Assembly (NCBI GenBank): GCA_946402275.1
Contig: CAMIVY010000001.1
Location: 209,624-273,623 of the forward strand
Length of the DNA stretch: 64,000 nucleotides
From: an uncultured Prevotella sp.
GTDB taxonomy: Bacteria > Bacteroidota > Bacteroidia > Bacteroidales > Bacteroidaceae
Reading direction: 5' to 3'
Under the pieces are notes generated by a model. That model searched no databases. It was given only the letters and a program-made list of their open reading frames with translations, and was not told the DNA's origin. Made by a program: the position numbers and the translations under genes. Below, in pieces: positions 26,933 to 35,533 of this stretch. The stretch's first letter is position 1; each line of letters opens with the position of its first letter.

Positions 26933-27160
26933 ATGAAAAAGTTGTTTCAGAAGCTTCTGGCCAAGCTCGTAAAAAAGGCCATCAACAAGTCGGTTAACGA
27001 CGTAGTGTCTAACCACGATGCTCCCGATATGGATCACATTGTGGTTCCCGGCGATGACTCCAAGAAAAACCTCTGGAAGTTCATCCTGCAGACTCTCATC
27101 AGCATCCTAACGGCCATCCTGACCGCCCTGGGTGCAACGAGTTGCATGGGATTGCACTAG
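26933..27160 (+). CDS. smalltalk-like small membrane protein with N-terminal extension
   Basis: 75 residues. The C-terminal 33 (KKNLWKFILQTLISILTAIL then ALGATSCMGLH) match the short hydrophobic 'smalltalk' family of Bacteroidales: one membrane helix with a lipobox-like cysteine. The N-terminal 42 residues (basic LLAKLVKKAINKSVNDVV, then acidic) are an extension I do not recall for the family. Role unknown; family members sit beside murein amidase genes. Confidence 0.75.
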   Translation: MKKLFQKLLAKLVKKAINKSVNDVVSNHDAPDMDHIVVPGDDSKKNLWKFILQTLISILTAILTALGATSCMGLH

Positions 27161-27361
27161 CGTGTGGTTAAAGGTTGACCTTCGGTCTTCCTCCTCCTTG
27201 CAAGGCAGAGTTCAAACAAGTTTGGCTCTGCTCTTGCTTCGAGCGTCGGTTCAAGGGTTCAAGGTTCAAGATTATCTTGGCCTTGGGCCCGAGGGCCTTC
27301 ACTTTGAACTTTGAACTGACCTTAAGGTCGTTGAACTTTGAACTATTAATTATCGAATGAA

Positions 27362-27667
27362 ATGAGAACAATTAAATATATCTTAGTCAATGAAACAGGT
27401 AATGAAACCGCTGTTCGTGCTATTGGTAACAGCCCTGTGTCTGAACTCAGATTCCACAGCAACATCGTCGTCGCACCTCGAAAATGGCAGGTGCCAGGCT
27501 CCAATGAGCGTCGGGAACTACTGGACCAACTGGTATTCCTGCGTCGCCACAACCCCGATGCCAAAATCCTAGGTGTATCGGAAATCGACCCTTCAACCTC
27601 TCACACCCCCGTGCACGTCAACCCTGAAATGAATGCGCTGCGCCGCGAAATGAGCGATCTGCCGTAA
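27362..27667 (+). CDS. small hypothetical protein, possibly a shrunken amidase relative
   Basis: 101 residues. It begins MRTIKYILVNETGNE, like the start of Bacteroidales N-acetylmuramoyl-alanine amidases (MRTIKYIIVH...), and its second half LVFLRRHNPDAKILGVSEID resembles the helix-strand near the amidase C-terminus. The catalytic middle is absent. It follows smalltalk, where an amidase gene is often found. It could be an internally deleted amidase or an unrelated small protein. Confidence 0.5.
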   Translation: MRTIKYILVNETGNETAVRAIGNSPVSELRFHSNIVVAPRKWQVPGSNERRELLDQLVFLRRHNPDAKILGVSEIDPSTSHTPVHVNPEMNALRREMSDLP

Positions 27668-27692
27668 GGTGGGTCGCTTGTTTGTGGTCGAC

Positions 27693-28058
27693 TTATAAAA
27701 CTAACGTACTAAAGTAATTCAAAAACTCTTTTACATTCTTGAATGAGACTTCCTGTGACTGTGAAGGTATAACCTTGGCTCGCACCTGGGTACGACTCAC
27801 GGCATCCAACATGGCTTTAATATCGGAAGGGACATTGATGAGCTCAACACGGAAGGTATTGGCCTCGGGAGTCTTCAAGAAGAGGTTATAAAACTCGTCT
27901 ATAAAACTGCGGGTGGCGAACTTCACACCCTGGAAGTCCATCTCTACAGCATCCGCACCGCTATTCTCGATAAGTGTTTTTAAATCTTGTGCCCTCATCC
28001 TGGACTTTAAATCCGGAGAGAGAATGGCTGCAATATCAATTTTCTTCATGTTATTCAA
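27693..28058 (-). CDS. STAS-like domain protein (DUF4325-like)
   Basis: 121 residues (a start at 28049 is also possible). The central AVEMDFQGVKFATRSFIDEF stretch matches the STAS-like DUF4325 pattern: a beta strand, then a Ser/Thr-containing turn and helix. It overlaps the HATPase gene by 8 bp. The pair resembles an anti-sigma kinase with its anti-anti-sigma partner, but the output is unknown. Confidence 0.7.
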   Translation of the reverse strand: MNNMKKIDIAAILSPDLKSRMRAQDLKTLIENSGADAVEMDFQGVKFATRSFIDEFYNLFLKTPEANTFRVELINVPSDIKAMLDAVSRTQVRAKVIPSQSQEVSFKNVKEFLNYFSTLVL

Positions 28059-28941
28059 TGTAATTAATATAGTTAAAAGAAGAGGAATGATATGGTATGC
28101 GTAAAGCTACTATTGTTCCGTTCCAACGCAATCCATGAGGCATCGAATAAAAGGTGTCCAAATTGCAACTCTTTAGATAAAGGCTGCTACCTGATATCAT
28201 CAAGTATTGTCCACCCAGTCCATGAATCAACATTTGTTTAGAGGTTCTGATACCAAAACCGCGATTTTCCGCGTCAGGAAGATTTTTACTGGAAAGTCCT
28301 CTATTAGCAGCTTTGATGGCTTCCATATCTGATAATATCTCATTGTCAGGAAGTTTCTCGTAACTGCCCAGCAGGCTCACTCCCCTATCAGCTATGCAAA
28401 CATCTAGAAAACCTTTGGTTGGATATGCCTGAGCGAAGATATACCCCCTGTCTGACTCTGAATGCTCGGTGATGTTGTCTAATGTCTCGTCAATCATATA
28501 CTTAAAACCATTAGCAACATTGGATTGAATATTCAACTGCTGAATTATCATATTCTCTACTATGGAGGATACGACTTCTTTAGCGTCACTATTGCGCCCT
28601 GCTGCAAAATCAATAATAGGAATATAAGTTTTTGAAACATATTTTTCCAACTCGGCCAAGAACTCTGTCTGCCGCATTGTATCGGGCTTTATACCACCAT
28701 TACCCAATCCTACACGCTCTATATATTCCGAAACATTCTTAAAGGACACATGCTTTCCGCATCTAGTTAGATACACAATAAGCGACAAGGCGAACACCGG
28801 GGAGATGAAGCGTGTATCAGAGAAATCAATCGTCACCTCCTGATCAACAGATTTCTCCATTTGGTCCATAATCCGCACCACCGGTGTCAGACCGTCGATC
28901 AACCTGTCATCCTTGACATTTATGTGTTCTTTTATTATCAT
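28051..28941 (-). CDS. STAS-like plus HATPase (GHKL) protein
   Basis: 296 residues. The N-terminal ~90 have a STAS-like look (EVTIDFSDTRFISPVFALSL). From about residue 150 a GHKL ATPase: N-box DETLDNITEHSES, G1 ADRGVSLLGSYE, G2 RGFGIRTSKQM. No histidine-kinase dimerisation domain, so it resembles an anti-sigma-type serine kinase. It overlaps the STAS-like gene. Lying beside AbiH, it may belong to a defence-related switch. Confidence 0.75.
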   Translation of the reverse strand: MIIKEHINVKDDRLIDGLTPVVRIMDQMEKSVDQEVTIDFSDTRFISPVFALSLIVYLTRCGKHVSFKNVSEYIERVGLGNGGIKPDTMRQTEFLAELEKYVSKTYIPIIDFAAGRNSDAKEVVSSIVENMIIQQLNIQSNVANGFKYMIDETLDNITEHSESDRGYIFAQAYPTKGFLDVCIADRGVSLLGSYEKLPDNEILSDMEAIKAANRGLSSKNLPDAENRGFGIRTSKQMLIHGLGGQYLMISGSSLYLKSCNLDTFYSMPHGLRWNGTIVALRIPYHSSSFNYINYIE

Positions 28942-29049
28942 TTATTCTTTATTAAACTTTGCATTATGCAACTGCAGGTACATTGTCACCCCCAGCTTAT
29001 ACTGCCCAGCATCCAGTGCCTCCTTGATGAAATCCGCCTCGCCATTCAT
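28942..29049 (-). CDS. candidate 35-residue leader protein of the HATPase operon
   Basis: ATG at 29049 to TAA at 28942, directly abutting the HATPase ATG at 28941. The peptide starts MNGEADFIKEALDAGQYKL and is amphipathic helix-like. Zero spacing to the next ATG suggests translational coupling. It could also be the remains of a longer gene. Upstream 29060-29130 is a GATGGCT-type heptamer repeat. Confidence 0.4.
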   Translation of the reverse strand: MNGEADFIKEALDAGQYKLGVTMYLQLHNAKFNKE

Positions 29050-29276
29050 AGGTAAGATGTATGATGTTTGATGGCTGATGGCTGAAGTTTTCTTTACAAG
29101 AGAAGATGGCTGATGTCTGAAGGCTGATGTCTGAATCCCAAATCCACTAGCAAATTGTTCTCAAGACCTTCGGAATGAGCGACCAGAGACCGAGCGGTGG
29201 GAAAAACGGCTCTCTTTTCATAACTTGCTGAGTATCAGTGGCGGTAAAAAAGTGGAGTATCTATGGGAAAACATAA
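29050..29276. other. gene-free gap with GATGGCTGATG repeats
   Basis: 29060-29135 holds GATGGCT/GATGTCT units with period 7-8. The remainder shows no coding or RNA signal that I can support. Confidence 0.5.
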
Positions 29277-30272
29277 TTATCTCCTAACGTTAAACATTTT
29301 ATTTGTCAATGTCACATAGACTCTTTTGTCCACATTACCCAAAGACACTTGCGGCAAAAGTGTCTTCGCTTTAAACTCCTTTATCTTTTGACATTCAACA
29401 CCCTTATACAAGAAATTCGCAAACTCTTGATTTAAATCCTTGTCATGGACAAACCAGATTATACGTACATCTTCTGATGAAGCAAGACGTTTTCCTATTA
29501 AATTCCACCATTTCCGGTCTGTATCTCCCAATGACACCCCAAATAACACAAACAGATTCGTATCTCTTATTATATACTCAGCTGCATAGTGGGTATAACC
29601 ACCCAAAACCTCGTTGGCCTGTGGTTTAATGAACAAATCATATATATCTGGGCTTTCTGCATATTCCGTATTTGTTATCTGCTGCTCATCGTTCACACCG
29701 AAGACGATATCACCTTCTAATAATGAATGGTGAATATGGGCAATCGGCTTCATCTTCACAAATGTGCCATCTTTTTTCCTCCATCCATCTGTTTTACCTA
29801 ACAAGTCTTCAATGGTATTCGTATAATTGAAACTTAGGATATTAACCTCGTCATCACTCTTAAAATTTGCGGCAAAAGATTGGAGTATTCTTGTTCGAGC
29901 ATCAGAAAAGTGACCAGCAATAGGATCTTCCAAGAAAATTCTAAACTTCTCAACATCATATAATGACCTATTAAAAAGACTATATTCATGATTCAGATAA
30001 GTTTTGAGTCCACTAGTTATGTCCATATAAAGTGTTTTGAATTGATCCGATGGGACTTGGACGCTGTACTGTCCCAAAGCCAACTCTAAATCACTCCAGT
30101 TTATTTCTGATGTTTTCTTTATATAACTATTTATCTCACTCTTGAACTTTTTTACGACATCATGATCTTTCTCCATTGGCTGACCCACATACCAAGCATA
30201 GAAATCCTCATACCTTGTATGAAGTCCTAAGTTTATGTCAAAACCGTTACCTATGATGTACGTTATGTTCAT
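29277..30272 (-). CDS. AbiH family abortive-infection protein
   Basis: 331 residues. The N-terminal IIGNGFDINLGLHTRYEDF is the AbiH signature, with later VNILSFNYTNTIED and IAHIHHSLLEGDIVFGV blocks also typical. AbiH gives phage resistance in Lactococcus; the family fold is SIR2-like by my recollection, and the mechanism is not settled. It stands alone on the minus strand. Confidence 0.9.
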   Translation of the reverse strand: MNITYIIGNGFDINLGLHTRYEDFYAWYVGQPMEKDHDVVKKFKSEINSYIKKTSEINWSDLELALGQYSVQVPSDQFKTLYMDITSGLKTYLNHEYSLFNRSLYDVEKFRIFLEDPIAGHFSDARTRILQSFAANFKSDDEVNILSFNYTNTIEDLLGKTDGWRKKDGTFVKMKPIAHIHHSLLEGDIVFGVNDEQQITNTEYAESPDIYDLFIKPQANEVLGGYTHYAAEYIIRDTNLFVLFGVSLGDTDRKWWNLIGKRLASSEDVRIIWFVHDKDLNQEFANFLYKGVECQKIKEFKAKTLLPQVSLGNVDKRVYVTLTNKMFNVRR

Positions 30273-30284
30273 ATTATCCGTAAT

Positions 30285-30455
30285 TCACAAATCAGAAATC
30301 AGCGAAATCACAATCAGTGAGATGGTTATGCTGACCCATGTGCATATCCCTGTACATTTATTAAACTCGTTTACCGGTACGCCTTGTTTAAGGCAAAATT
30401 GGGAAATCGAAAGGTTGTTCTGTAAACTTTTCCGGGTTGTTTCTAACTGCTTGAT
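30285..30455 (-). pseudogene. remnant resembling an IS66 accessory ORF
   Basis: An open stretch without start reads IKQLETTRKSLQNNLSISQF then CLKQGVPVNEF, similar to the helix-turn-helix start of IS66 TnpA-type proteins, and then loses similarity. No terminal repeats seen. Weak evidence. Confidence 0.25.
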
Positions 30456-30587
30456 TCACCACCTAAAGATCAAGGGGACGGTTGACTTTCCCTACAGGTC
30501 GTCGAGCTAAACCTTCTCAAGACTCGTAAACTCGAATGAGCGAGTAAAACCCGATTACAACTGACCCACTTTCATTTTACTATTTAT

Positions 30588-30640
30588 TCGTTGTATGACT
30601 CCGTAACTGATACCTGTCAACCTTGATAGCATATGACTAG
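30588..30640 (-). pseudogene. RAYT C-terminal remnant 2
   Basis: A short frame LSRLTGISYGVIQRI is the C-terminal helix-turn-helix of RAYT transposases. GACACGTGTCTGTCCC lies just before it. Confidence 0.4.
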
Positions 30641-30653
30641 GGACAGACACGTG

Positions 30654-32000
30654 TCATGATCTGCTCGCTTTAATCCTCTCTACCACATAATCTTTAATTC
30701 CCTCAGGGCGTATAAACGGCTTATCTGGGAAATGGTCGCAAAGCTGTTTTAACTGGACTTCCATATCATGGTCAAACTCATGTACACTCTGCAATTCTGC
30801 CTCATAGAAAGCTTGCAATAGGAAATTGTAGCCTTGAAGGAACTGATAAAGACTTATGTGGCATATAGCCAAATTGAAAAGATTTTGAACATTATGCGGA
30901 TCAAGATAGAAAGCTTGCTGGTGACTTAATAATGACATAGCCACGTTGTCAAGTTGACGATAATTATATCCACGCTCTACAAGAGCCATTACATAGTCGT
31001 GGCTGACTCCTTCAGTAATAACTTTAGTATATTCATCAATAGCTTTTTCGTTTTCACCCATCTGCTTAAATGTTGCAGCCTTGTTTATACGTGCTCTATA
31101 GAAAAGGGGATTAAGTTCCAAACAATGATCAAGATAGTGCATCTTTTTCTCTATGCTCATGGGATCATCTTTCTGGTTATACTCAATAGACTTATTGTAA
31201 TAGACTTCTGCAATATCTGGGTTGTAGGTCAATGCCTTCTCAAAATATTCTTTCGCTTCATCATGCAGACCTTGAGCAGCATAACTATTGCCAATGTTCA
31301 TCAAAATACTGTCGCTTTCTGGTTTTAGTTCCAAAGCCTTCTGGAAGTATTCGATGCTCTTGGGAAAATCTTTCATCTGAACATAATAGTTGCCAAGGGC
31401 ATTGTAGCATCCTGCTTCCTTGGGATTATGTTTAACTGCTTCTTCATACTCTATGAGAGCCTTGTCGAACTTATGCATCTGCATAAAAGCATCGCCTCTG
31501 CATACATGGATAAATCCATAATTGACACCAGATAGATTGGGATAGAGTTTCAATATCTCTGCATAGCCCTGTGCACGTTTGTCAGGAGCAGGATCTGCAG
31601 CAACTCTGCCAAGTTCATCGAATAAATTCTGACGAATTGCACTCTCATTGATGATTTTCTTAAGTTCAGCTTCTGCACCCTTAACTATCTTCTCCCGTTC
31701 TTCATCCGTCGATGTTTTGAGCTTCGTAAGCTGCTCACGCATCTCAAGAGAAGTTTTCTGCATCTCCTCCTTTGTTTTATTCAATTCAGATATCCTATGG
31801 TCTATGTTTATAAGACCTACGATAGAGAAAACCAAAAATACAATAGTCAATACCGCTGCCCATATCGTAATTGCTGTACCTGGCTCTAAATGAACAGCAT
31901 CTGTTGTCTGCCAGAAAATGACCTTACTCTGCCACATGCAGCATAACGCTAGCAGCAGAGCGGCTATTATTACTATGTATATGATATGCAGCTTACTCAT
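30654..32000 (-). CDS. membrane-anchored coiled-coil TPR protein
   Basis: 448 residues from the ATG at 32000 (MSKLHII). An upstream in-frame ATG would add residues encoded by a GGCAGGGGACA repeat, so it was rejected. Two N-terminal transmembrane helices (about 6-22 and 43-65), a coiled coil (about 70-125), then some seven TPR units such as AGCYNALGNYYVQMKDFPKS and YNPDIAEVYYNKSIEYNQK. TPR proteins scaffold protein complexes. Specific role unknown. Confidence 0.75.
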   Translation of the reverse strand: MSKLHIIYIVIIAALLLALCCMWQSKVIFWQTTDAVHLEPGTAITIWAAVLTIVFLVFSIVGLINIDHRISELNKTKEEMQKTSLEMREQLTKLKTSTDEEREKIVKGAEAELKKIINESAIRQNLFDELGRVAADPAPDKRAQGYAEILKLYPNLSGVNYGFIHVCRGDAFMQMHKFDKALIEYEEAVKHNPKEAGCYNALGNYYVQMKDFPKSIEYFQKALELKPESDSILMNIGNSYAAQGLHDEAKEYFEKALTYNPDIAEVYYNKSIEYNQKDDPMSIEKKMHYLDHCLELNPLFYRARINKAATFKQMGENEKAIDEYTKVITEGVSHDYVMALVERGYNYRQLDNVAMSLLSHQQAFYLDPHNVQNLFNLAICHISLYQFLQGYNFLLQAFYEAELQSVHEFDHDMEVQLKQLCDHFPDKPFIRPEGIKDYVVERIKASRS

Positions 32001-32027
32001 TGAGTTCAAATTAGCGTCATTGATGAG

Positions 32028-32068
32028 ATGGCAGGGGACAAGATGGCAGGGGTGGCAGGGGACAGATA
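32028..32068. repeat. GGCAGGGGACAAGAT tandem repeat
   Basis: GATGGCAGGGGACA is repeated with small variations, then GGGGACAGATACTGACATC. It follows RAYT remnant 3 on the minus strand and resembles the GACAGGGGACAG text beside RAYT remnant 1. Confidence 0.5.
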
Positions 32069-32111
32069 CTGACATCAGTTTTGAGTATTCCCTAACCTTG
32101 TTTTTTCTGTT

Positions 32112-32170
32112 TTATAACTTTTGAATTAGTCCCCGCCCTACTCCTGTGAGTCGTTCCAACTGTCGGTGGG
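32112..32170 (-). pseudogene. RAYT C-terminal remnant 3
   Basis: The frame reads HRQLERLTGVGRGLIQKL and stops at 32112. It is close to remnant 1 (RQLERLTGLGRGYIQRV) but clearly a separate copy. Confidence 0.5.
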
Positions 32171-32177
32171 AGCTATT

Positions 32178-32492
32178 TTATTGTTTCATTAAACTATTGA
32201 CAATCTCTTTGAAAGCTTCATTTCTAAGGTCGTCCATCACCTTTGAGCCTTCCGCATCCACAGAGTTAATCATGTCAAGGAGCTTGCGAGCGTAAACTCT
32301 CTCTGAATCATTCATGAGGCCTCCTTTAGCATAGATATACAGCGAGAACTGATTTGCCAACCTGTTAAGGCGTATCTTCTCTCCTATCAGCCAACCCATC
32401 TTGGCCGCCTTCTCCATCCTCGACCACTCGGAATGAAGGTTATCTATCTCAGAGAAATCAGTAGGGGACATAATATTACGCATTAAATACAT
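32178..32492 (-). CDS. small helical hypothetical protein
   Basis: 104 residues (an internal start at 32471, MSPTDFSEID, is plausible). Predicted helical, no known motif: HSEWSRMEKAAKMGWLIGEK in the middle. A short open fragment (32476-32608) overlaps its 5' end in another frame and reads DDALWHFNPHNDDDKVRENK before a stop, so the region may be a rearranged gene. Confidence 0.5.
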   Translation of the reverse strand: MYLMRNIMSPTDFSEIDNLHSEWSRMEKAAKMGWLIGEKIRLNRLANQFSLYIYAKGGLMNDSERVYARKLLDMINSVDAEGSKVMDDLRNEAFKEIVNSLMKQ

Positions 32493-32711
32493 AATTTTCT
32501 ATTCCAATCTCTTCTATGAACTTGTTCTCTCTCACCTTGTCATCGTCATTATGCGGATTGAAGTGCCACAAAGCGTCATCTAGAACTGATTCCTTAACCT
32601 TTCGGAATTACGATAGGATTCTTGGGGGAATTCTTGGTAAAGCCTTACGTGGAACATAGAGACCATATCAGACTCACCATTTCTTTAACCATCAATTACG
32701 TAACGGTACGT

Positions 32712-33209
32712 TTAAAACGTGACCCCCAATTCATTCATCATTTCAACCAGGGTAACACATTGAACACCTACCGATGCTGCCGCATCAGGTATCTTCACCT
32801 TGTTCCTACGGGCTGGCTCGGAAGTCTCATACGTCACTATCTTGACATTCTGCGGGTCAGTAGCAGCCATAGCAATAAGGAAGGCATCAGCTGTTGTACT
32901 TCTCGCAAACTCATCTTTGGCTGCTTGAGTAAAAATGCCAGCATTTGCCCAATTAATAACAGCAGCATATTTCCCAATGACCGCAGCTGTTGATGTACTG
33001 AGATAGAACCCCTGAGGCAGTTGAGATGCTGACCATACCGTGAGGTCATCCCCTAGCACATTTATCTCATCTTTGACCTTATCGATGCTTGCTATGCTAC
33101 CGCTTACAGCCAGTCGGTTTATCATTGTCCAGAAACTTAGTCCAACATGAATAGGTGCAAAGCGCTTCTTGGTTTCAACGAATATATTAGTATCTAGCAG
33201 ATATATCAT
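32712..33209 (-). CDS. DUF4411-type PIN-domain protein (putative toxin)
   Basis: 165 residues. PIN motifs: IYLLDTNIFVE at the start (first acidic residue), a mid-protein EIN, and STTADAFLIAMA with the C-terminal acidic residue. DUF4411 PIN proteins are usually paired with an HTH plus ImmA/IrrE protein, which is exactly the gene 12 bp upstream. Probable RNase toxin. Confidence 0.85.
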   Translation of the reverse strand: MIYLLDTNIFVETKKRFAPIHVGLSFWTMINRLAVSGSIASIDKVKDEINVLGDDLTVWSASQLPQGFYLSTSTAAVIGKYAAVINWANAGIFTQAAKDEFARSTTADAFLIAMAATDPQNVKIVTYETSEPARRNKVKIPDAAASVGVQCVTLVEMMNELGVTF

Positions 33210-33221
33210 CGCACTTCCCTC

Positions 33222-34337
33222 CTATCTAGCTATAAGTTTATCGAATGTAACTCCATGACAACCAGTAAGACGATAAGCATCGTTGTAAGATAACTGATTG
33301 GACTTTACGGCATTCCCCAAGTGCACCAGAAAACTAAATCCCAAACGACGCCGCGTTGTAGCATAATAGTCGCCACCGCTTTTTCCGGTCTCTTTCTTTG
33401 CTGGATGTTCATGCACATAGGCCCAGTAAGCATCCATATACACCCGGTAATCGGCATCACTAATCAGTCTTTCTTCATGCGCCCTGCGAGCCATCATAAT
33501 CTTGCTCACACGGAAAGTACGCGCCATGGCATCTATGTTGCCGTTCCATTTATGCTTTAGTAATGAACCATCCACAAGGAACTGAGCGGCAACCTTGTCA
33601 CAGAAATCCTCCCGCTGGTCATCATTGTCTGAACCGCTGCCATAACCAGAACTGAAACCTATCAGAAGATGGGCAAACTCGTGTATCAGTGTGAAATACT
33701 GTGCTTCCTTACGATCGTTGTTGTTAACGTAGATAAATGGAGCAAAATTATCTATTAAGGCAAAGCCGCGACAATCTTCAATACTGACCTGACGGCGGTT
33801 ATATGTGCCAACGTATCCCTGCACACTCACGATGCAACCTATTTCCTCCAACCACTCAATAAGTGTACGAACCACAGCTGCACTGTCGGCCACATGGAGT
33901 GCCCAGTCGGACTCCTTCCGCAACAGTTCCCGGGCGAAGTCAACCGTCTCTTCTACACTCCTACCCACACAACATCCAACAAACATGGCAGCACCGATTT
34001 CATTTTCGCGCAAATAATCAGACAGCCACTCTTGCTTACGCTTCAAATCTATCACAGTATCATATAACTTGAGATTAAACTTAGGATGCCTGTCCACCGT
34101 CCTAAAAAATGGGATTGGCATAGGCTCTTTTGGCTCTTCGTTAAGGAAAAGATAGCCAAAAGGGACATGCACCTGATTGGCAAAGTCCTCTAACTGTTTA
34201 ACAGTAGGCATACGTTCGCCGTCAATCCACTTACTAAAAGACGGATTCTTCTGAGCATACTCATCCACGGACTGTCCATTGCGCTCAACAGCCCATATCA
34301 GCATCTCTCTCTTTATGTTCAGTCTTTCAAGTTTCAT
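33222..34337 (-). CDS. HTH-ImmA/IrrE family metallopeptidase (antitoxin partner of the PIN protein)
   Basis: 371 residues. N-terminal HTH region (MLIWAVERNGQSVDEYAQKN then FSKWIDGERMPTVKQLEDFA) and zinc peptidase motif YFTLIHEFAHLLIG (HExxH) near residue 225. ImmA/IrrE enzymes cleave repressors; in TA-like pairs they control the PIN toxin. Twelve base pairs before the PIN gene. Confidence 0.88.
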   Translation of the reverse strand: MKLERLNIKREMLIWAVERNGQSVDEYAQKNPSFSKWIDGERMPTVKQLEDFANQVHVPFGYLFLNEEPKEPMPIPFFRTVDRHPKFNLKLYDTVIDLKRKQEWLSDYLRENEIGAAMFVGCCVGRSVEETVDFARELLRKESDWALHVADSAAVVRTLIEWLEEIGCIVSVQGYVGTYNRRQVSIEDCRGFALIDNFAPFIYVNNNDRKEAQYFTLIHEFAHLLIGFSSGYGSGSDNDDQREDFCDKVAAQFLVDGSLLKHKWNGNIDAMARTFRVSKIMMARRAHEERLISDADYRVYMDAYWAYVHEHPAKKETGKSGGDYYATTRRRLGFSFLVHLGNAVKSNQLSYNDAYRLTGCHGVTFDKLIAR

Positions 34338-34942
34338 ACTTTTATGTGATAAAAGTAATCAATTTCTCTTTTGTCGTTATTACTAATTCCGTATTCTGTG
34401 CTCACACTATACTCTTTTCTCTCGCTGACTCGCATTGTTAATTGTTAATCCGATTTGTTTATGCGGCTTTGCCGCTTAAATTAATCCAGCCTCTTCGCAG
34501 AAGTGGCTGACACCTATCTTAGGAATTCAGAATGTGTGTGAAACACTCTTTCTGAATCGGCCATCGGCTTTTATCTCATCGTCCCCTAAAGGAGCACCAA
34601 AGGAACACCAAAGGAGGACTAAAGGATGTCTGAAGTCTGACGGAAGACGTCTGAGTTGTCATCGGCCACCCTGTTAGTTCCAAGTTCCAGGTTCCAAGTT
34701 TCTCTCGCTCATCGGCCCCTTCTACCCCTCTTCTTACCTACTTCTACCCTCGTTCTACCCTAAAGCTTACCACTAAGAAAGATGGAAGATGTAAGAGGGA
34801 AGATGGAAGAGTTTTATGATGGAAGAAGTAAGAGGGAAGATGGAAGAGTTTTATGATGGAAGAAGTGCTTCGAGATGTAAGATGTATGATGGCAGAGGGA
34901 AGAATTCTTCGATGTAAGAAGGAAGAGGGAAGATGGAAGACG
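34338..34942. repeat. repeat-only gap: copy B of the ~190-bp repeat plus GGAAGAT heptamers
   Basis: 34590-34773 repeats 13396-13608 in the same orientation. 34780-34940 is a period-7 array (GGAAGAT, GTAAGAG) in which a 44-bp unit around AGAGTTTTATGATGGAAGAA occurs twice. No credible gene. Confidence 0.7.
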
Positions 34943-35386
34943 TTACTTCCCGTCCGACTCATCGTTTATCTTCTTGCATCTTGTTACTAATATCTTTACT
35001 AATTCTTCAGCATCATCGTATATGCTTTGGTATTGTTTATCATCGAGGTAACCGTTGCGATGTAAGAGGTCTATCCAGTACAAGGATTCTCTTGCTTCTT
35101 TCAATGCTATGAAGCTCTTGCTCTTAAAGTCTGCCTTGCTGATGGCATTACATGCTTCTGCATCATTCGCTCCGATGCTCGTGCCCGAACGAAGCAACTG
35201 GTTACAAAGGTTTGCGACAGATTGGAGATAAACTGGTACAGGTTTCTCAGCAATGCGTTTGCCATTCACCGTCTTGTAGGTGGGTTTAGCATTCGCAGCT
35301 TGCTTCAAGAGATAATCGTTTAATTTGATTACTCTGTCAGCAAAAGCCATACACTTCGTTTGTATTATATCTCCAATTTCGCTCAT
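34943..35386 (-). CDS. four-helix-bundle protein (S23-type)
   Basis: 147 residues, helical. FADRVIKLNDYLLKQ, then QLLRSGTSIGANDAEACNAI and FIALKEARESLYWIDLL are the standard signatures of the four-helix-bundle family first found in 23S rRNA intervening sequences. Function is unsettled. It carries about 20 extra residues around KPTYKTVNGKRIAEKPVPVY compared with usual members. Confidence 0.85.
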   Translation of the reverse strand: MSEIGDIIQTKCMAFADRVIKLNDYLLKQAANAKPTYKTVNGKRIAEKPVPVYLQSVANLCNQLLRSGTSIGANDAEACNAISKADFKSKSFIALKEARESLYWIDLLHRNGYLDDKQYQSIYDDAEELVKILVTRCKKINDESDGK

Positions 35387-35399
35387 GTTCGTTCGATTG

Positions 35400-35500
35400 A
35401 TGTAAGATGGAAGATGGAAGATGGAAGATGTGCTGTGAGATGGTTGAGGGAAGAATTCTTCGATGGAAGATGTAAGAGGGAAGAAGGAAGAGTATCCTCG
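35400..35500. repeat. GGAAGAT heptamer array
   Basis: Period-7 run GGAAGATGGAAGATGGAAG followed by degenerate units. It fills the gap between the RelE-like and four-helix-bundle genes. Confidence 0.7.
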
Positions 35501-35533
35501 ACCTCGAACGCGACTCGGCAGTATTTAAGCGAG

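Noticed and set aside
27390..27572. 60-codon frame with a signal-peptide-like start overlapping the 101-aa gene
   Set aside because: The hydrophobic start is short and the rest resembles nothing; the longer frame has better family resemblance. Not excluded with certainty.
34744..34962. 72-codon frame on the minus strand
   Set aside because: Translation of a GGAAGAT microsatellite; low complexity, no start context.
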